A DNA stretch of 64,000 bases from Rhineura floridana (GCF_030035675.1 NC_084482.1:74623120-74687119), one strand, 5' to 3'; positions 11,907-23,080 are shown, counted from the first letter of the stretch. A program made the numbers and translations. The notes: generated by a model not told the origin, from the letters alone.

Positions 11907-12130
11907 GGTGGTTTATAACACATGCTGTTGGAGGTTGCTGATTCATAGGGTTGCCATAAGTCGAAATCGACTTGAAGGCATATAACAACAACAAAAGTGA
12001 AGGCCAAAAAGATTAGTAAACCACAAGTATAGTAGCTTAAAGACAAAGCAGGGAGTGTAACAATGGAGAAATGTAAGCAATCCAAGATATAGGCATTTAT
12101 AAAGCAATATAAATTGTTCAAATTGTTCAA
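11907..12130 (+). repeat. duplicated block, copy 1 (BovB tail plus flanking sequence)
   Basis: This block, starting GGTTTATAACA and running through the BovB tail into adjoining sequence, recurs at 12583-12826. Copy 1 lacks about 22 bases present in copy 2. The duplicated part includes non-repeat flank, so it is a local segmental duplication rather than two insertions. Confidence 0.7.
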
Positions 12131-12582
12131 ATGCCTAGTCTTCCAAAGCAGCTACTTTACTCCCAACTTAAAGATGGAAAACGGAACATCGGTGGACAGC
12201 AAAAGAGGTTTAAAGATGTTCTTAAAGCGAATCTAAAAAAATGTAACATGAACATTGACAACTGGGAAGTCTTGGCCCACGAGTGTCCCAAATGGAGGTC
12301 GGCTACTATCAAAGGTGCTGTGGACTTTGAAGAAGCATGAATACAGGGCGAACGGGACAAACGAGCTAAGCGAAAGGCACGTCAAGCAAATCCTCATTGT
12401 GACCATCTTCCATCTGGAAACCTATGTCCTCACTGTAGGAGGCTGTGTGGATCTAGAATTGGCCTCCACAGTCACTTATGGACCCACTGTCACCCTTGGG
12501 CAGTGAGGGCTTTGCTATATATGTATATACCTTATCTTGGAAGACAATCTTACTCAGCCACGAGTGATCGCCAATGAATGAA
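12131..12582 (+). mobile_element. C-terminal fragment of a non-LTR retrotransposon ORF
   Basis: Translation reads LPKQLLYSQLKDGKR, then GGQQKRFKD, NWEVLAHECPKWR and, after a frame change, a C2H2-like finger CPHCRRLCGSRIGLHSH. I know this arrangement from the ends of several LINE ORFs but cannot fix the clade. It lies exactly between the two copies of the flanking duplicated block. Confidence 0.55.
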
Positions 12583-12826
12583 TGGTTTATAACAGATGCT
12601 GTTGGAGGTCGCTGATTCATAGGGTTGCCATAAGTCAAAATTGACTTGAAGGCATATAGCAACAACAAAAGGGAAGGCCAAAAAGATTAGTAAACCACAA
12701 GTATAGTAGCTTACACTAGATCCCACAAGGAAAGAAAAGACAAAGCAGGGAGTGTAACAACAGAGAAATGTAAGCAAACCAAGATATAGGCAGTTATAAA
12801 GCAATATAAATTGTTCAAAGAGTGTC
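12583..12826 (+). repeat. duplicated block, copy 2
   Basis: Second copy of 11907-12130, around 90% similar by eye, and carrying about 22 extra bases near 12715. Confidence 0.7.
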
Positions 12827-12827
12827 A

Positions 12828-13232
12828 CATGGTGTTGTAATCTTTACAGCAACCCTGTAAGATAGGGCATGATTTCTGTTTATTATGTATTTTTTTTTAT
12901 TTTTTAAATTAAATTTATATCCCACCCTTCCTCCTAGAAGGAGCCTGGGGCAGTAAAACACTAAAAACACTCTAAAATATCTGAAAAGCAAAAGGCTTTA
13001 AAACATACTAAAACAAAGCATCTTTAAAAACATATTTTTTAAAAAAAGTTTTAAAAACATCTTTAAAAAGTAATTCCAACACAGACGCAAACTGGGATAA
13101 GGTCTCTACATAAAAGTCTTGTTGAAAGAGGAAGATTTTTACCCCCTTATTGCAGAGATGAGTCTAAGATTTTCCTAAGACCACCTAGTCAGTTCACGGC
13201 AGAGGTAAGATTTGAACCAAGGATCACTCTAC
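12828..13232 (+). mobile_element. MIR-like SINE split by a LINE 3' end
   Basis: The outer parts, 'TTTACAGCAACCCTGTAAGATAGG' (only its first half is diagnostic) and the 'CAGAGGTAAGATTTGAACC' core at about 13198, resemble a CORE-SINE/MIR. Between them, about 12892-13130, lies an L2/CR1-type 3' end in the minus direction (TTTATATCCCACCCTTCCTCC). The MIR-like element is thus the older of the two. Confidence 0.45.
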
Positions 13233-13335
13233 TTATTTTTAGATTATTATTACAAGTTTTTTTACTTCCTTTCTGGCTGTGTGTCATCTCCCCACCCACA
13301 CCTGCTACACAAAGCCAGCTTTGGCATGCTCATTT

Positions 13336-13567
13336 GAAAAATGGAAATGGCCTGCCTTGAAGTCGATTCCGACTTATGGCGACCCTATGAATAGGGTTTT
13401 CATGGTAAGCGGTATTCAGAGGGGGTTTACCATTGCCGTCCTCTGAGGCTGAGAGGCAATGACTGGCCCAAGGTCACCCAGTGAGCTTCATGGCTGTGTG
13501 GGGATTCGAACCCTGGTCTCCCAGGTCATAGTCCAACAATTTAACCACGACACTGCACTCGCTCTCT
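13336..13567 (-). mobile_element. Sauria-type SINE (tRNA head, BovB tail) with 13-bp target duplication
   Basis: Read on minus: a tRNA-derived head with B box GGGTTCGAATCCC, a 'CCTCAGAGGACGGCAATGG' body, and the BovB-like tail GTCGCCATAAGTCGGAATCG. Flanks carry a perfect duplication GGCATGCTCATTT at 13323-13335 and 13568-13580. It is a complete, fairly young copy. Confidence 0.85.
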
Positions 13568-13713
13568 GGCATGCTCATTTACCCTCTTCTTTTTCTTTTT
13601 TTTAAAACAACATTGGAATCAGTAGCATTGCTATTCCCCACACATATATAGAGTGTGGATTAGGACTAGCTAGAGCATTTTGCTCCATCTAAAATGTGGC
13701 TCAGATATACTTC

Positions 13714-14262
13714 ATAGAATCATAGAATATTAGAATTGGAAGGGGCCTATAAGGCCATCGAGTCCAACCCCATGCTCATTGCAGGAATCCAAATTAAAGC
13801 ATAAGCGACATATGGCTATCCATCTGCCTTTTGAATGCCTGCAGCGTTGGACACCCCACCACAGCTCTAGATAATTGGTTCCATTGTCATACTACTCTAA
13901 CAGTTAGGAGGTTTTTCCTGATATTCAGTTGAAATCTGGCTTCCTGTCACTTGAGCCTATTATTCCATGTCCTGCACTCTGGGATGATTGAGAAGAGATC
14001 CTGGCCCTCCTCTGTGTGACCACCTTTCAAGAGCTTGAACAGTGCCATCATATCTCCCCTCCCTCTTCTCCAGGCTAAACATGCCCAGTTCTTTCAGTCT
14101 CTCCTCTTAGGGCTTAGTTTCCAGTCCCATGATCATCCTTGTTGCCCTCCTCTGAACCTGTTCCAGTTTGTCTAAATCCTTCTTAAAGTGCAGTGTCCAG
14201 AACTGGTTGCAGTGCATGAGATGAGGCCAAACCAGTGCCAAATAGAGGGGAACTAGAACTAC
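13714..14262 (-). mobile_element. CR1 LINE 3' end
   Basis: On the + strand it begins with the CR1 terminal motif ATAGAATCATAGAAT, followed by the well-known 'CCCTGCTCA..GCAGGAATCCAAAT' and 'CCTCTGAACCTGTTCCAGTTTGTC' segments. Its + strand counterpart is the end of the CR1 at 37790-40318. It is 5' truncated and non-coding. Confidence 0.85.
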
Positions 14263-14483
14263 ACGCGATTTGAAAAAAATACTTTGTTACTTCATTTGTG
14301 CAGAATGTCTCTAAGTGGAGGAAGCTGGCAAGGAGCAGTCCTGTCCTGCCCTGGCAAAATGTGCCTGTTGCCTTCTCCTTTGGATTCCAACTGAATCACC
14401 TGCCCATCCCTGCAATGCTGTGAGCCAACTAAGCAGGACTTGCTTTGCTTTGAGCTTGGAAGGCAGACCCTCAAGTTGGACAT

Positions 14484-14745
14484 GTTTCTAAGAACATAAA
14501 CATACCGACAAAAGGAGAGACCCAAAAGCCTATCCAGTCCAACATCCTGTTTCCCACAAAAGCCAGCCAGATGCCTATGGGAAGCCCACAGATCTGGACC
14601 TGAGTACAATAGCCCTCTCCAGCTGGTGCTCCCCAGTACCTGGTATTCAGAGACATCCTGCCTCTGATACTGGAGGTAATATATAGCCATCAAGACAAAC
14701 TGCCATCGATAACCTTACCCTCCATCAGTTTGTCTAATACAAGTG
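14484..14745 (+). mobile_element. interspersed repeat of the 'CCAACATCCTGTTTCCCACA' type
   Basis: The segment 'AAGAACATAAACATA..CAGTCCAACATCCTG..AAGCCCACAG..CCTGCCTCTGA' is a repeat I recognise as abundant in reptiles. Its class (CR1-related or SINE) is not certain from this copy alone. Confidence 0.45.
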
Positions 14746-16856
14746 AAGGCTGTTTCATCGGGGCGAGTGGGACACTGCCCCACCAACCTCCTCCCTTCTT
14801 ACTTACAAACAGCCCAGTAGGTGGCCCTGGGTATCAGTGTCCTCCTCAGTCTCAAGTTTTGTCCTTGTAGGATGGAGGAAGGAGGATGGGATGAAACTAG
14901 AGTGAGTTGGCTCTGGCTCCACCTACTGTTGGTCTCCCTGCCTTCTGCCCTACCAGTCCCGGTAGGCACCAGCCACCATTAATCTAATAGCTGTGCTGTG
15001 GTGATTTATTCCACCTCACTGCTGTTCTCCTGGACTACGAAATTCAAGTGTAAGCAGACAGCTGCACTTCAAAGAAAGGTCATGGCATTTCTGTCAGTGG
15101 GTGAGAGATCCTTATGCAAACACCAGCGCTGTCTCCGAAGATGCCATGCTAGCCGTCACCAAGTTCCTCTGGTGAGCACTGATCATTGCCAGAGCAGGAA
15201 ACTTGTTCTAGGTTGCTCCTGTCCTGCTGATTCTCATTTGTTTTACTCTAATGCTGCCTCCTTATCAGATCTCTTCCCACTCTTACAACCCACATAGCTA
15301 CTCAATAGGAACAGGACAAAACAGAAAACACTGGAGTATCCTGGCTACTAGATACTGCATTTCCTGTTCCACACGCAACTCATAGTTGAGCAGCTAAGCC
15401 AGGCTGCCTCACATGGGGAAAGAAGGTTGGCATCATCACCTGCCTTTCTCTCTTGCTAATGTGTGGCATCTGTCTTCTGCCTTACCAAAAGGTTGGGTAA
15501 GTTCTATTCCTGGCTGTAACCTTCAGCCAATTCCTTCGCTGTCTGTACCTCAGTTCCTGTGAGGAGCTCTGCGCCTTAGATCTTTTCTTTTTGCTGAGTG
15601 GTTTGGATTAGCTCCGAGAGATCCCCTCTAGCCATTGTAATGCACCTACAGCTTCCCCCCCCTTATTTGTGCACAAGCTGAAATGGCCTAAAAGACTCTC
15701 TCACTTTTCCTGCTTTCACAGTGGTCCTAGCAGAACACTCCTTTCTCAGCGAGCAAAGAAGGGGTCCGTGACATGTTAGGATCTACTTTGTAAACCCTTG
15801 TGCCACCATAACACAGGGAGTGAGAAGCTGTGTCAAGCCATTGGGCAACCTTCTCAGAAGGAACACAGTGTCTCCCTTTCATCACTCTGAGGGTTTCATA
15901 ACTTCTTGCTGAAGCATGAGTGGCAGTGAAACCTCAACTGGGCCTCTCTTACGGCCTCTTCACACAAACTAGATTTCCTACAAGAATCCTGCATGTTGTT
16001 CGCTGTGAGCAAAGATATCTGCATGTTGCTGTGAGTTACCTGCAAGATGCATTTGGCGGGAGCTTCCATGACTTCTGCGTAGGAGATTTCACCTTGTGTA
16101 AAGCAACTGGCTCCAAACAGTATGACATTTTGCTGGGTATAAGCAAAACAGTCCACCAGCCACCACTGTCTCCAGGTGCCGGTGCATAGTTCTCAGGCAG
16201 TAGCTTCGCTCCTTCATTGCCCAGGCAACCACCCCACATCTGAACCTTAAGGAAGTGCTCAGACTAGCTTGTCTGAGGCCAGCCATTGTGGTGGGAGTTG
16301 CTGTGATTTGGTGTGGGCTGACAGCAGGCCCACAAGGCTAACTGACTGGGAGAGCAGAAGGGGGACCTGTGCAAGAGGAGAAGAGGAGCTTAAGGGGAAG
16401 CTGAGTTTCGTCACAAAGTTTCATCTTAGGGCCACTCCAGACTAGTTTTTTTGTGGGTGTATTCTGGACTATGTCGATGGTGCGATAACAGTGGATTAGC
16501 AGTGGATTTATTTTGGACCATATGCACATCATTCCACTTTACTAGTTTTGAGATGCTTTCTCAGTGTTGCTGCATTATTACCATCTGGAGGAGCACACTT
16601 GCGCTACAGTGCAACTAAAGCCAGACAACAGTCCCCTTTCCCAATAGCAGTACAGGATTTGGCAGAAAGTTACAGTACACACCCTGATTAGAAACAAAGC
16701 AGTATGTCCCCCCGAAACGGTTGCAGGTGCAAGCAGTATTGAAAGGGCAATCATGTCTCACTGCCCAAATATCATTGGGTCCCCAAATCAGGATGAATAC
16801 TCAAGAAGAATGCTGTCTGGATGCTGGCCCCAGGTGAGAGTGGTCATTGGGTGCCT
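14746..16856. other. 2.1-kb intergenic stretch with no recognised gene
   Basis: Short open frames on both strands lack domains, splice structure or codon-like conservation that I can see. No repeat with clear termini was found apart from possible MITE-like sequence near 16425-16560. Confidence 0.35.
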
Positions 16857-16867
16857 CCAGAGGGTGG

Positions 16868-17095
16868 TTGATGGTTGTATTGCCTTCAAGTCGATCCCGA
16901 CTTATGGGCGACCCTATGAAGAGGGTTTTCATGGTAAGTGGTGTTCAGAGGTGGTTTACCATTGCCCTCCTCTGAGGCTGAGAGGCAGTGACTGGCCCAA
17001 GGTCACCCAGTGAGCTTCATGGCTGTGTGGGGATTCGAACCCTGGTCTCCCAGGTCGTAGTCCAACACCTTAACCACTACACCACACTGGCATAT
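16868..17095 (-). mobile_element. Sauria-type SINE (tRNA head, BovB tail)
   Basis: Same family as 13336-13567: minus-strand B box GGGTTCGAATCCC and tail GTCGCCCATAAGTCGGGATCG. An 11-base duplication with one mismatch flanks it (CCAGAGGGTGG at 16857-16867, CCAGATGGTGG at 17096-17106). Confidence 0.85.
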
Positions 17096-17389
17096 CCAGA
17101 TGGTGGAGTGTATAAAAATGCTTTATGGGGGTGAATTACCTCTTTACTCCCTTTAAGCAGTAGGTTCTATTCACAAGGTGATTAAAGGGTATTTAAAGAG
17201 GGGATTCCCTCCACACCCTTCAATGCATGTTGAGCAGTGGGGGAAATCTAATCCCTAGCCAGCTATAATAGTTAGAGAGGCTTTGTCAGATTTCATGACG
17301 ATAGTGATCTTGTGTCTGAAGGTACAGAATAGGACTTTCTTGTAGGAGAGGAGTTTTGCAGTTTCTGTTGGCTCTTGAGGAGCAAATCC

Positions 17390-17900
17390 TTCTTTGGAGG
17401 GCGACGGAGGAGTAGGAGTAGGAGGAGTTCATAGCGTCCCCTAGTGGCAGAAGTGGGCGATGTCCGTCCTATAAACTCGCAGATGAGCGGGGAAGGGCGA
17501 GGCAAAACTGAGCTGAGCGGTGCGTACTTCGGGCTGAGCACAGAGCGGCACGGAAGGCGAGACTCGGTCGCGTTGGACGCACGCAACCTGGAGAAGGTGA
17601 GTTACCTGCTGCAGGCTTTGATCACCTTCAAGCTCTTCATCCCACCAGCTCGAGATGGAGAGGGGGCCGGGAGTTGGCGAAAGGGAAAGGTGTGCTGGCT
17701 GGGCGCTATGGCGCTCTCGGGAGGATATGAAGGCAACCCCGCTCAAGGCGGATGAGCCCTAAAAGGACGGCGCGTGTCCCTCCGGTCCTGAGATCCACCC
17801 CGGATAAGCGAATCTCTGGGAGACGCCGCTGTGTTGAGAAGGGGCGCTCTCAAGGGTGGCGCTCCCGACATTCTCAGCGTAGACTTACTGCGCTATAGTA
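17390..17900 (+). promoter_or_regulatory. PTGER1: CpG-rich region, likely PTGER1 promoter
   Basis: CpG dinucleotides are dense here and scarce in the surrounding kilobases. A TATAAA box lies at 17470-17475 and a consensus splice donor GTGAGT at 17597, which fits a promoter plus a short leader exon. PTGER1 coding begins 5.5 kb downstream behind a clear splice acceptor, so an upstream leader exon is needed. Assignment to PTGER1 is inference from position. Confidence 0.5.
17500..17596 (+). other. PTGER1: candidate non-coding first exon of PTGER1
   Basis: The exon end is set by the donor AAG|GTGAGT at 17596/17597. The start is estimated about 25-30 bases after the TATA box and is uncertain. Mammalian PTGER1 also has a 5' untranslated first exon, a large coding exon and a last exon for TM7. 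Transcript data would be needed to confirm the splice to 23050. Confidence 0.4.
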
Positions 17901-18689
17901 ACCCCTCTGACTGGTGCGCTCACAGCCAGGATGGTTCCAGACAGTGCTGGGGTGCGTTGGAGTAGTATCTCTTTTCTGCGTGTACTTTAGGCGTGTGGAG
18001 CAGGGAGATGAATGCGTCCCAGTGTCTGGGGGCAACAGTGGGCGACCGGTTATCAGAGGTGAGGAAAAGAGAGTGATCTTGGGTATGAACGCCTTAAACA
18101 CAAATTGAAACTGCTCTGTTTTAACAGGTTTTCCAACCTTGTTTGGCTGGCTTGTAGGCAGCTTGGAATGCGGATTCTTGTAGACAGTTATAAATAATGG
18201 TAGTTACTCAGTAATTAATTGGTTTCAGAGCAAAAGGGTGAGATGTAGTCTTAGTCTACTGTATGTGACAGTAGCAGTTTAGGAGGCAGCGGTCATGGCT
18301 CCTTCCCCACCGAGGAAGAAATGGGGTTGAATGGACTATTGGATTATGTTGGGCTTGAAAGGGGAATGACGACGTTAGATAAGAGTACCAGGAGCCTGGT
18401 ATTGCATAATGGTTACCATACAGCATCACAGATTATTAATCGTGACTGGTTAAATTTGCATAAGTTTGCATGTAGATAAAAACATCATTTCTGAAGCTTG
18501 GTTTGTAGATAATGTGCACACCTGTAGTAGTAGCAAGCATAATATAAGAAGAATCGTTCCTTTATCAGTCTTCTAAAAGAAATTGGTGAATGCCGCTTTT
18601 AAGATGGCACATCATTATTTTCATGTCTTAAAAATAATGGATTGGATCCAAACTTAGTCATGGTTAGGGTCAGCCTACTGAAATCAATA
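17901..18689 (+). other. intron-like sequence, no recognised element
   Basis: This lies in the presumed first PTGER1 intron. No gene or clear repeat was found. Confidence 0.35.
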
Positions 18690-19812
18690 ATAAATAAATT
18701 AATAATAAATTTTATTTTTCAGCCGCCTATCTGTCCGGGTTAGGGACACTCTAGGCGACGAACAACAAGAATAAAAGCAATACATATACATCAACATAAT
18801 CAAATTTTAAACTAAAGAAACCATCCGTTAATTCAATTCTAACATAAAATTAATCTGTCCCAATCTTGTAGGCCTGCCTGAACAGCCAGGTCTTCAAGGC
18901 TCGGCGATAGCTGGACAAGGAGGGAGCATGTCTGAGATCGAAAGGGAGGGCATTCCAGAGGGTGGGGGCCACAACAGAGAATGCCCTCTCTCTGGTCCGT
19001 ACCAGCCTAGCTGTTCTCACCGGTGGGACCGAGAGAAGGTCTTGCGAGGCTGATCTCGTCAGGTGGCACAATTGGTGATTCTGGAGGCGTTCCTTCAGAT
19101 ATACTGGGCCGAAACCGTATAGGGTTTTAAAGGTCAACACCAACACCTTGAATTGGGCCCGGTAAACAACTGGTAACCAGTGAAGATCTAATAACACTGG
19201 GGTGATATGATCCCAGCGACGGCTATGCGTAATCAAGCGTGCCACCGCATTCTGTACCAGCTGTAATTTCTGGACCGTTTTCAAGGGTAACCCCACGTAG
19301 AGCGCACTGCAGTAGTCTAAGCAAGAGGAGACCAGGGCATGTATCACCTGAGGGAGCTGGTGAACAGGAAGATAGGGACGCAGTCTCCGTATCAGATGTA
19401 ATTGATACCAAGCTGCTCGGCTCACTGCTGTAATCTGAGCCTCCATGGACAGCTGGGAGTCAAGTATGACCCCAAGACTGCGGACCTGGTCCTTCAGGGG
19501 TAAACTTACCCCATCAAGCATCAGGTCAGTAATTCCTAACTTCCTTTTATCTCCCACAAGTAATACCTCAGTCTTGTCGGGGTTCAGCTTCAGTCTATTC
19601 TCTCCCATCCATCCACTTACGGATTTCAGGCACTTGGACATGGTGTTCACAGCCAACTCCGGTGAGGACTTAAAGGAGAGATAGAGCTGAGTGTCATCTG
19701 CATACTGATGGCACTGCAACCCAAAACTCCTGATGATTGCTCCCAGCGGTTTCACGTAGATGTTGAATAGCATGGGAGAGAGGATAGAACCCTGTGGCAC
19801 TCCACAATGAAG
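18690..19812 (-). mobile_element. L2-clade LINE, 3' fragment with 316-codon open frame
   Basis: The minus-strand frame reads the reverse transcriptase from '[14 protein letters not shown]' and the YADD active site (QYADDTQLY) to the C-terminal '[16 protein letters not shown]' and '[11 protein letters not shown]' blocks without a stop. The 3' end GTCGCCTAGAGTGTCCC..AATAAAT lies at 18690-18760. It is 5' truncated, missing the endonuclease and RT N-terminus. The open frame suggests a relatively recent copy. The clade (L2, CR1 superfamily) is inferred from these motifs. Confidence 0.8.
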
Positions 19813-20510
19813 AGGCCAATGGGTTATTCATGATTATCTTAAGTACTGTTGATTCCAATGAATATACTCTCCATATATATCTGCTGCCTGATTAATCAAG
19901 GACTACTTTTTAGTCAGCGAAATGTTCTGATTAACCAATTAATCAAATATCATAGCCCTAATATTTTATACCTCTCAATAATTAACCTACACTAATTACT
20001 GCTAATATAGTAAATAAACAAATCTCCTTTCTCCCAATTGTGACTGTGTCCCCTCAAATGAATGCATGTTAAAAGGATGAAAAATGACCACCCTTTTACC
20101 ACCATTACCCTACTGTTCCTACAACCAGAAGTTAAAGGATGTTAACTAGGGGCAAGCATATCAATCATTTGTTAAGCACACCTCTCTGGATTCTGTTTCA
20201 CATGTACAGAGGCAAATGGGAGCTCTAGTGCATTAGAAGCTATGAATCACTCATAGACTCAGGTTACTTGATCCAGATTTTTTTAAAAAAAGATATAGAG
20301 TGATTCAGTTACTCTGAATCTTATACTACATATGCTTAATACAAAAAGGTATTTATTTAAATACACACACACCTGCAGTAAAAGTGGTAGTTATGGCTAT
20401 AGCTTAATAATACAATTTGCTTCTGGTACTAATAGATGAGTTTATAAAACTATACGCCATTATCCATCATAAGAAGAGCATGTTTCTCTTTCAAATAGTA
20501 TACAATCTTA
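19813..20510. other. AT-rich sequence without a recognised gene
   Basis: No gene, repeat terminus or tandem array was identified in this part of the presumed first PTGER1 intron. Confidence 0.35.
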
Positions 20511-20514
20511 GGTA

Positions 20515-20660
20515 GATGTGTTGGTCCATTAAGAAAAAAATCCAAAAATCATAATAGGGTAATACTTTTATTAGGACCATCTAAAGTATCACAAAAAAGT
20601 TAACTAGGTTTTGAGTTTTTCAGAACTTTTCTTCAGCATCTCGTTGAAGCCCTAAAGTCT
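20515..20660 (-). mobile_element. Penelope-like relic with decayed hammerhead-like core
   Basis: On the minus strand CTGAAGA (fits the hammerhead core CUGANGA) is followed by a short AGTT..AACT hairpin and an A-rich motif in place of GAAA. It continues into 'ATTACCCTATTATGATTTTTGG', a segment known to me from reptile Penelope-like copies. Too decayed to be active. Confidence 0.4.
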
Positions 20661-20698
20661 GCAGATGGTAACATTATTCAGATGGAGTGCAAGAGGTG

Positions 20699-20787
20699 CT
20701 AAGCAAGTTTAAAGGGTGCAGTCCTAAACATACTTATGAGTAAGTCCTACTGAACTACGTGATATATATTTGATTGCACCTTTGGTC
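20699..20787. mobile_element. decayed TA-flanked MITE ('GCAATCCAATAC' family)
   Basis: Left 'GGTGCAGTCCTAAACATAC', centre 'GAGTAAGTCCTACTGAAC', right 'GATTGCACC' correspond to the better copy at 26336-26427. Confidence 0.45.
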
Positions 20788-20859
20788 AGCTGGGGCAAAA
20801 ATAATGGCAGCGTCCTCGTAATCTGAGTTACAGTGCTTCATCTTAAGACTGCTACTAAC

Positions 20860-21471
20860 TACAGGCTTTTCTGAACTGTTTGCAGCAGCTTCTTGACCTG
20901 ATGTCCATTTGGACAGCAGATGCCAGGCCCCAACTTGTCCTCATCGCATTTTGCCTTTTGGTTTAGTATTATGATGACCTGTACAATCCAAAGAATGTGA
21001 TAATTTGTCGCATGCTTTGTGGTTGTAATGTTAAACATGTTTACATTACCAAATGATGTTGCAAATAAACCAGAAAAATCTATTTCCCCTCCCTCCATTT
21101 ATATCTTGACCAGGATGGCTGTGATGGGAAAAACAATGCAACTTAAAATAAATAAATAAACAAGTTTTTATTTTTGTATTTCTTTCAAAAATGTTAAAAG
21201 AAAATATTCCAATTCTCCCAATTAGCATTCACCGCTGTCTCTCTCATGAGTGGGTCTCCATCCTGTACAGTCCCTGTTCCCAGACTGATGAGGACCAGTC
21301 AAGTATCTGTGCCTGCACTGCGATCCTTTATGAAAATGGTCAAGGGGGCTCCAATGGCTTCATATTGTGGAATCAGCACTTTGACTTTCAGCTTCCGAGG
21401 TTTTTCAGGGACTTTTCCTCCCTCCCCCAGTTCCTATTAGTTTTCCTTTTCATCACCACTTAATGGAAGTG
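20860..21471. other. presumed PTGER1 intron, no recognised element
   Basis: Short frames on both strands have no recognisable domain. No repeat ends were found. Confidence 0.3.
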
Positions 21472-21769
21472 CAGTAGGGCCCTGCTTTTTGGTGCCCCGC
21501 TTTTCGGTGTTCCGCTAATATGGCGCCAGCGGAGCGATCAGCTGTACCTCGCGATCAGCTGCAGTGTGGGAAGCTTGAGGGGCCAAGCGCTGTCAGCTGG
21601 AGCATGGCGGCTGGAGCTCCCGGTGCTACAGCTGTAGCGGGGGGAACTCCAGCCACCACGCTCCAGCTGTACTGTACAGCTGATCGCGCGCTATGTCTCA
21701 CTTTCTGGCGATTTTCGCTTTTTGGCGGGAGTCTGGAACGTAACCCACCATATGAGTGGGGCCCTACTG
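21472..21769. mobile_element. 298-bp foldback MITE, mariner-like ends
   Basis: The left end CAGTAGGGCCC mirrors the right end GGGCCCTACTG. The right flank is TA; the left flank is TG, probably a mutated TA. The GC-rich interior is largely self-complementary around CAGCTG motifs. A related copy ends at 56881, also before TA. Assignment to Tc1/mariner rests on the TA flanks. Confidence 0.55.
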
Positions 21770-21939
21770 TATCTCAGATGACCATGGTTCTGTCCAGCCT
21801 TCCTTGCAAATTTAAGGACATGAAATAGAAGGAAGGTGAGGGATGGGGTAGGAATCCCATCAGATTCCAGGGCAAGACCAAAGAGGATGGCAGGCAAAAC
21901 AATATAATTCAGAGAAGTCATAAGTGCGGAGAAAAAAGA

Positions 21940-22754
21940 AAAGTGGTTGTTCTTGATTCCAAGCTGTCCATGGAGGCTCAGATTTCGGCTGTGAGCCGGG
22001 CAGCTTGGTATCAATTACACCTTATACGTAGGCTGCAACCCTACCTCCCTGTTCAACAGCTCCTGCTCGTGGTGCATGCCCTGGTCACCTCTCGATTGGA
22101 CTACTGTAATGCGCTCTACGTGGGGTTACCCTTGAAAACGACCCGGAAATTACAACTTATACAGAATGCGGCGGCACGCTTACTTACCAACAGCCGCCGA
22201 CGGGACCACATCACGCCAGTATTATCTATCTACACTGGCTGCCGGTTGTTTTCCGGGCCCGATTCAAGGTGTTGGTTTTAACCTTTAAAACCCTGTACGG
22301 TTTCGGCCCAGCTTACCTGAAAGAGCGCCTCCACCGCCACCAATTATGCTGCCCAACTAGATCAGCCACACAAGGCCTTCTCTCAATCCCGCCAACCAAA
22401 ACAGCTAGGTTGGTGGGTACTAGGGAGAAGGCCTTTTCTGTGGTGGCCCCCACTCTCTGGAACTCCCTCCCATGTGATCTTCTACATGTCCCTTCCCTAG
22501 ATGTATTCCGCAAGGCCCTGAAGACGTGGCTATTCCAACAAGCCTTTGAGGTCCTTGGGATGGGTAAATCGTCATGAGTCTGTCATCTATCGTATGTTGT
22601 TAATATAATTGCTTTTATATGTATTGATGACTGTCCAGTATTTCTATCTATTGTTATTAATGTGATTGCATCTGATATTATTGTATTTTATCTTTTTTAA
22701 TGTACGTCGCCTAGAGTGGCTAATTGCCAGATAGGTGACAAACAAATTAAATAT
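21940..22754 (+). mobile_element. L2-clade LINE, 3' end
   Basis: The translation matches the minus-strand copy at 18690-19812 from '[19 protein letters not shown]' through '[15 protein letters not shown]' to '[13 protein letters not shown]'-type blocks, with one frame change near 22240. The 3' end GTCGCCTAGAGTGGC and an (ATT)n tail close it. Confidence 0.8.
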
Positions 22755-22776
22755 TATTATTATTATTATTATTATT
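22752..22776 (+). repeat. (ATT)n tail microsatellite
   Basis: Eight ATT units form the 3' tail of the adjoining L2 copy. Confidence 0.9.
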
Positions 22777-23049
22777 CTCCTTCCTCTGGCTTCTGCAGGA
22801 GCCTGGGAAGAGAGGTGGGGAGGTGAAACAGTTCTCTGCTGGATTTGTAGCTCCCAAAAAAAGTTTCTGGTGGGAAAGAAGTGCTCTTCCAACCTTCTCA
22901 AGCGCTTTTCTTCCCTGTGCTGCAGAGCAGAATAGGAGGCAAAGGCAAATCTTTTAGGGAGGTGGGCTGGGTTCCCTAGATAAGTGTTCTTAGGGATTCT
23001 TTCTACCTTATGGAGCACATTTTCTGACACCCTTCTTTTCCCCTTGCAG

Positions 23050-23076
23050 ATGCCTGCCCCTGGAGACAGTCTCTGA
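23050..23076 (+). promoter_or_regulatory. PTGER1: 8-codon upstream open reading frame in PTGER1 leader
   Basis: The splice acceptor (pyrimidine tract then CAG at 23047-23049) is followed at once by ATG. That short frame, MPAPGDSL, stops at 23074-23076, four bases before the main start at 23081. If the exon is used as inferred, ribosomes meet this mini-frame first, which could lower or regulate receptor translation. Confidence 0.5.
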
Positions 23077-23080
23077 CAGG

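Noticed and set aside
12131-12340. 69-codon frame as a small host gene
   Set aside because: Its motifs match the end of a LINE ORF, followed by a decayed finger in another frame.
13336-13567. tRNA genes suggested by A and B boxes in several places
   Set aside because: The boxes are SINE promoters; no cloverleaf with acceptor stem could be formed and SINE tails follow.
17444-17755. 103-codon open frame in the CpG-rich region
   Set aside because: The frame crosses a strong splice donor at 17597 and shows no domain; CpG-rich DNA lowers stop frequency. Better read as promoter and leader exon.
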